Shown piece after piece: positions 63,379 to 64,000 of a DNA stretch of 64,000 bases. The stretch comes from Saccharopolyspora sp. SCSIO 74807. GTDB lineage: Bacteria > Actinomycetota > Actinomycetes > Mycobacteriales > Pseudonocardiaceae. The first letter of the stretch is position 1, and every line of letters starts with the position of its first letter. The position numbers and the translations under genes were made by a program. The stretch spans positions 4,867,501 through 4,931,500 of the forward strand of contig NZ_CP146100.1 in NCBI RefSeq assembly GCF_037023755.1. The letters run 5' to 3'. The notes under the pieces were generated by a model. The model did not search any database and was not told where the DNA came from. It saw nothing but the letters and a program-made list of their open reading frames with translations.

Positions 63379-63396
63379 GAAACATCTATATGTTTC
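63379..63396. promoter_or_regulatory. AT-rich perfect inverted repeat in a convergent intergenic region
   Basis: GAAACAT-CTAT-ATGTTTC, 7-bp arms, inside the -10 region of the possible micro-ORF promoter at 63377. Confidence 0.4.
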
Positions 63397-63414
63397 GACT
63401 TGGAAAGTGCAAAG

Positions 63415-63450
63415 CGTGGGGGCGGTGCGAGAACGAGCACCGCCCCCACG
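63415..63450 (-). terminator. Terminator after the SPFH gene
   Basis: CGTGGGGGCGGTGC / GCACCGCCCCCACG, perfect 14-bp stem with 8-base loop, 63 bases beyond the SPFH gene stop. Confidence 0.9.
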
Positions 63451-63512
63451 AAATCTGCTCAGCCGCTCACCGCACCTCGATCACCGATGCGCACCGAGCC
63501 CGGAGACGCCGG

Positions 63513-64000
63513 TCAGGCGGGTGGGTTGCCGCCCGCGGGCGGCTCGTCGAGACCACCGGGCCTGCCCAGCGCCCGCGCGGCCTCCGGACCGGACAACGCG
63601 CCGCCCTGCCCGGTGTTGCCCGGCGCCGAGGCGCTGGGCACCTCCTTGCGGGCCACTTCCTCGGCCGCCCGGACCGCTTCGGCGACCTCCGGATTCGTGG
63701 AGGTGTCGAACCAGCCGGCCACCGACTCCTCCTCGTCCTCCGGAGCGCCTGCGGGCGGTTCCTCGGCCGGCGGCTCGTAGCGGAAGGTGCCGTCCTCGCC
63801 GGGCGCGCCGAGCATCCGCGCGAAGCCCTCCAGCGACTTGTTGAAGTCGCTGGGCACCACCCACACCTTGTTCGCGTCGCCCTGCGCCATCTGCGGCAGG
63901 GTCTGCAGGTACTGGTAAGCCAGCAGTTCCGGAGTGGGCTTGCCGCGCTTGACCGCGGCGAAGACCTTCTCGATCGACTTCGCCTGGCCCTGGGCCTGCA
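63513..64000 (-). CDS. SPFH/Band 7 (stomatin-prohibitin) family protein, C-terminal part
   Basis: The right edge cuts the gene; 162 codons are present. It starts in the coiled-coil end of the Band 7 domain (QAQGQAKSIEKVFAAVKRGKPTPELLAYQYLQTLPQMAQGDANKVWVVPSDFNKSLEGFARMLG) and continues into a polar, Pro/Glu/Ala-rich tail of about 100 residues. The segment ELLAYQYLQTLPQ...WVVPSD is typical of QmcA/HflC-like actinobacterial proteins. It is probably a membrane-anchored scaffold oligomer; the N-terminal membrane anchor lies outside. Confidence 0.85.
   Translation of the reverse strand, partial: QAQGQAKSIEKVFAAVKRGKPTPELLAYQYLQTLPQMAQGDANKVWVVPSDFNKSLEGFARMLGAPGEDGTFRYEPPAEEPPAGAPEDEEESVAGWFDTSTNPEVAEAVRAAEEVARKEVPSASAPGNTGQGGALSGPEAARALGRPGGLDEPPAGGNPPA

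Overview
The window is high-GC actinobacterial chromosome. Its families are typical of Pseudonocardiaceae: DUF3040, DUF6221, DUF5701, an ECF41 sigma factor, a Tat-exported amidase, short 5' leaders and several apparently leaderless starts. A Saccharopolyspora-like organism is my best guess from gene content and style, but nothing in the window proves the genus. A near-consensus actinobacterial dif site at 9417-9444 places the left part of the window at the replication terminus and implies a circular chromosome. I see no rRNA, tRNA, CRISPR array, transposase or prophage module.

Region 1-9.9 kb: a PHP-UvrD fusion helicase (cut by the left edge), a questin-oxidase-like protein, a frameshifted VOC gene, a DinB-like protein and an editing-domain-less threonyl-tRNA synthetase. 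The synthetase is preceded by what looks like a complete ribosome-mediated attenuator: a 15-residue leader peptide with three consecutive Thr codons, alternative hairpins and a perfect 11-bp terminator. An ECF41-type sigma factor/oxidoreductase pair follows. Then comes about 0.8 kb of gene-free DNA holding dif and several strong palindromes, and after it a YunG-family gene.

Region 10-19 kb: base composition of the plus strand switches from C+A-rich to G+T-rich, whatever the gene direction. The region holds a BKACE enzyme, a TetR regulator divergent from a gene broken by an in-frame TGA, a frameshifted DUF4180 gene, malate dehydrogenase, a glycosyltransferase-like protein, a sugar-nucleotide-type epimerase and an exported peptidoglycan amidase.

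Region 19-47 kb: hydrolases (amidohydrolase, GH38 alpha-mannosidase), a metallothionein-like protein, small enzymes, a STAS protein and aconitase. A compact acetoin-dehydrogenase operon follows (acoX-acoA-acoB-acoC), with an AcoR-like GAF regulator downstream and a Clp ATPase upstream. Then come an MFS exporter, an Eis-like acetyltransferase whose N-terminus is cut off by a TGA, a phosphoribosyltransferase, an ABC-ATPase-domain protein, a GH25 lysozyme and an LCP cell-wall ligase.

Region 47-64 kb: a catabolic island. An aminotransferase, a succinate-semialdehyde-type dehydrogenase, a glycerol-dehydrogenase-type enzyme, two maleate-isomerase/Asp-Glu-racemase relatives, a DUF3830 protein, a D-2-hydroxyacid dehydrogenase and an amidase surround one FCD-type GntR regulator. 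Three near-identical ATTGTYGACAAT operators sit in its promoter regions, so most of these genes probably form one regulon for a nitrogen-containing organic acid or amide that I cannot name. A YeiH-type exporter with its LysR, and an aldehyde dehydrogenase/MFS/GntR group, follow. The window ends inside an SPFH-domain protein.
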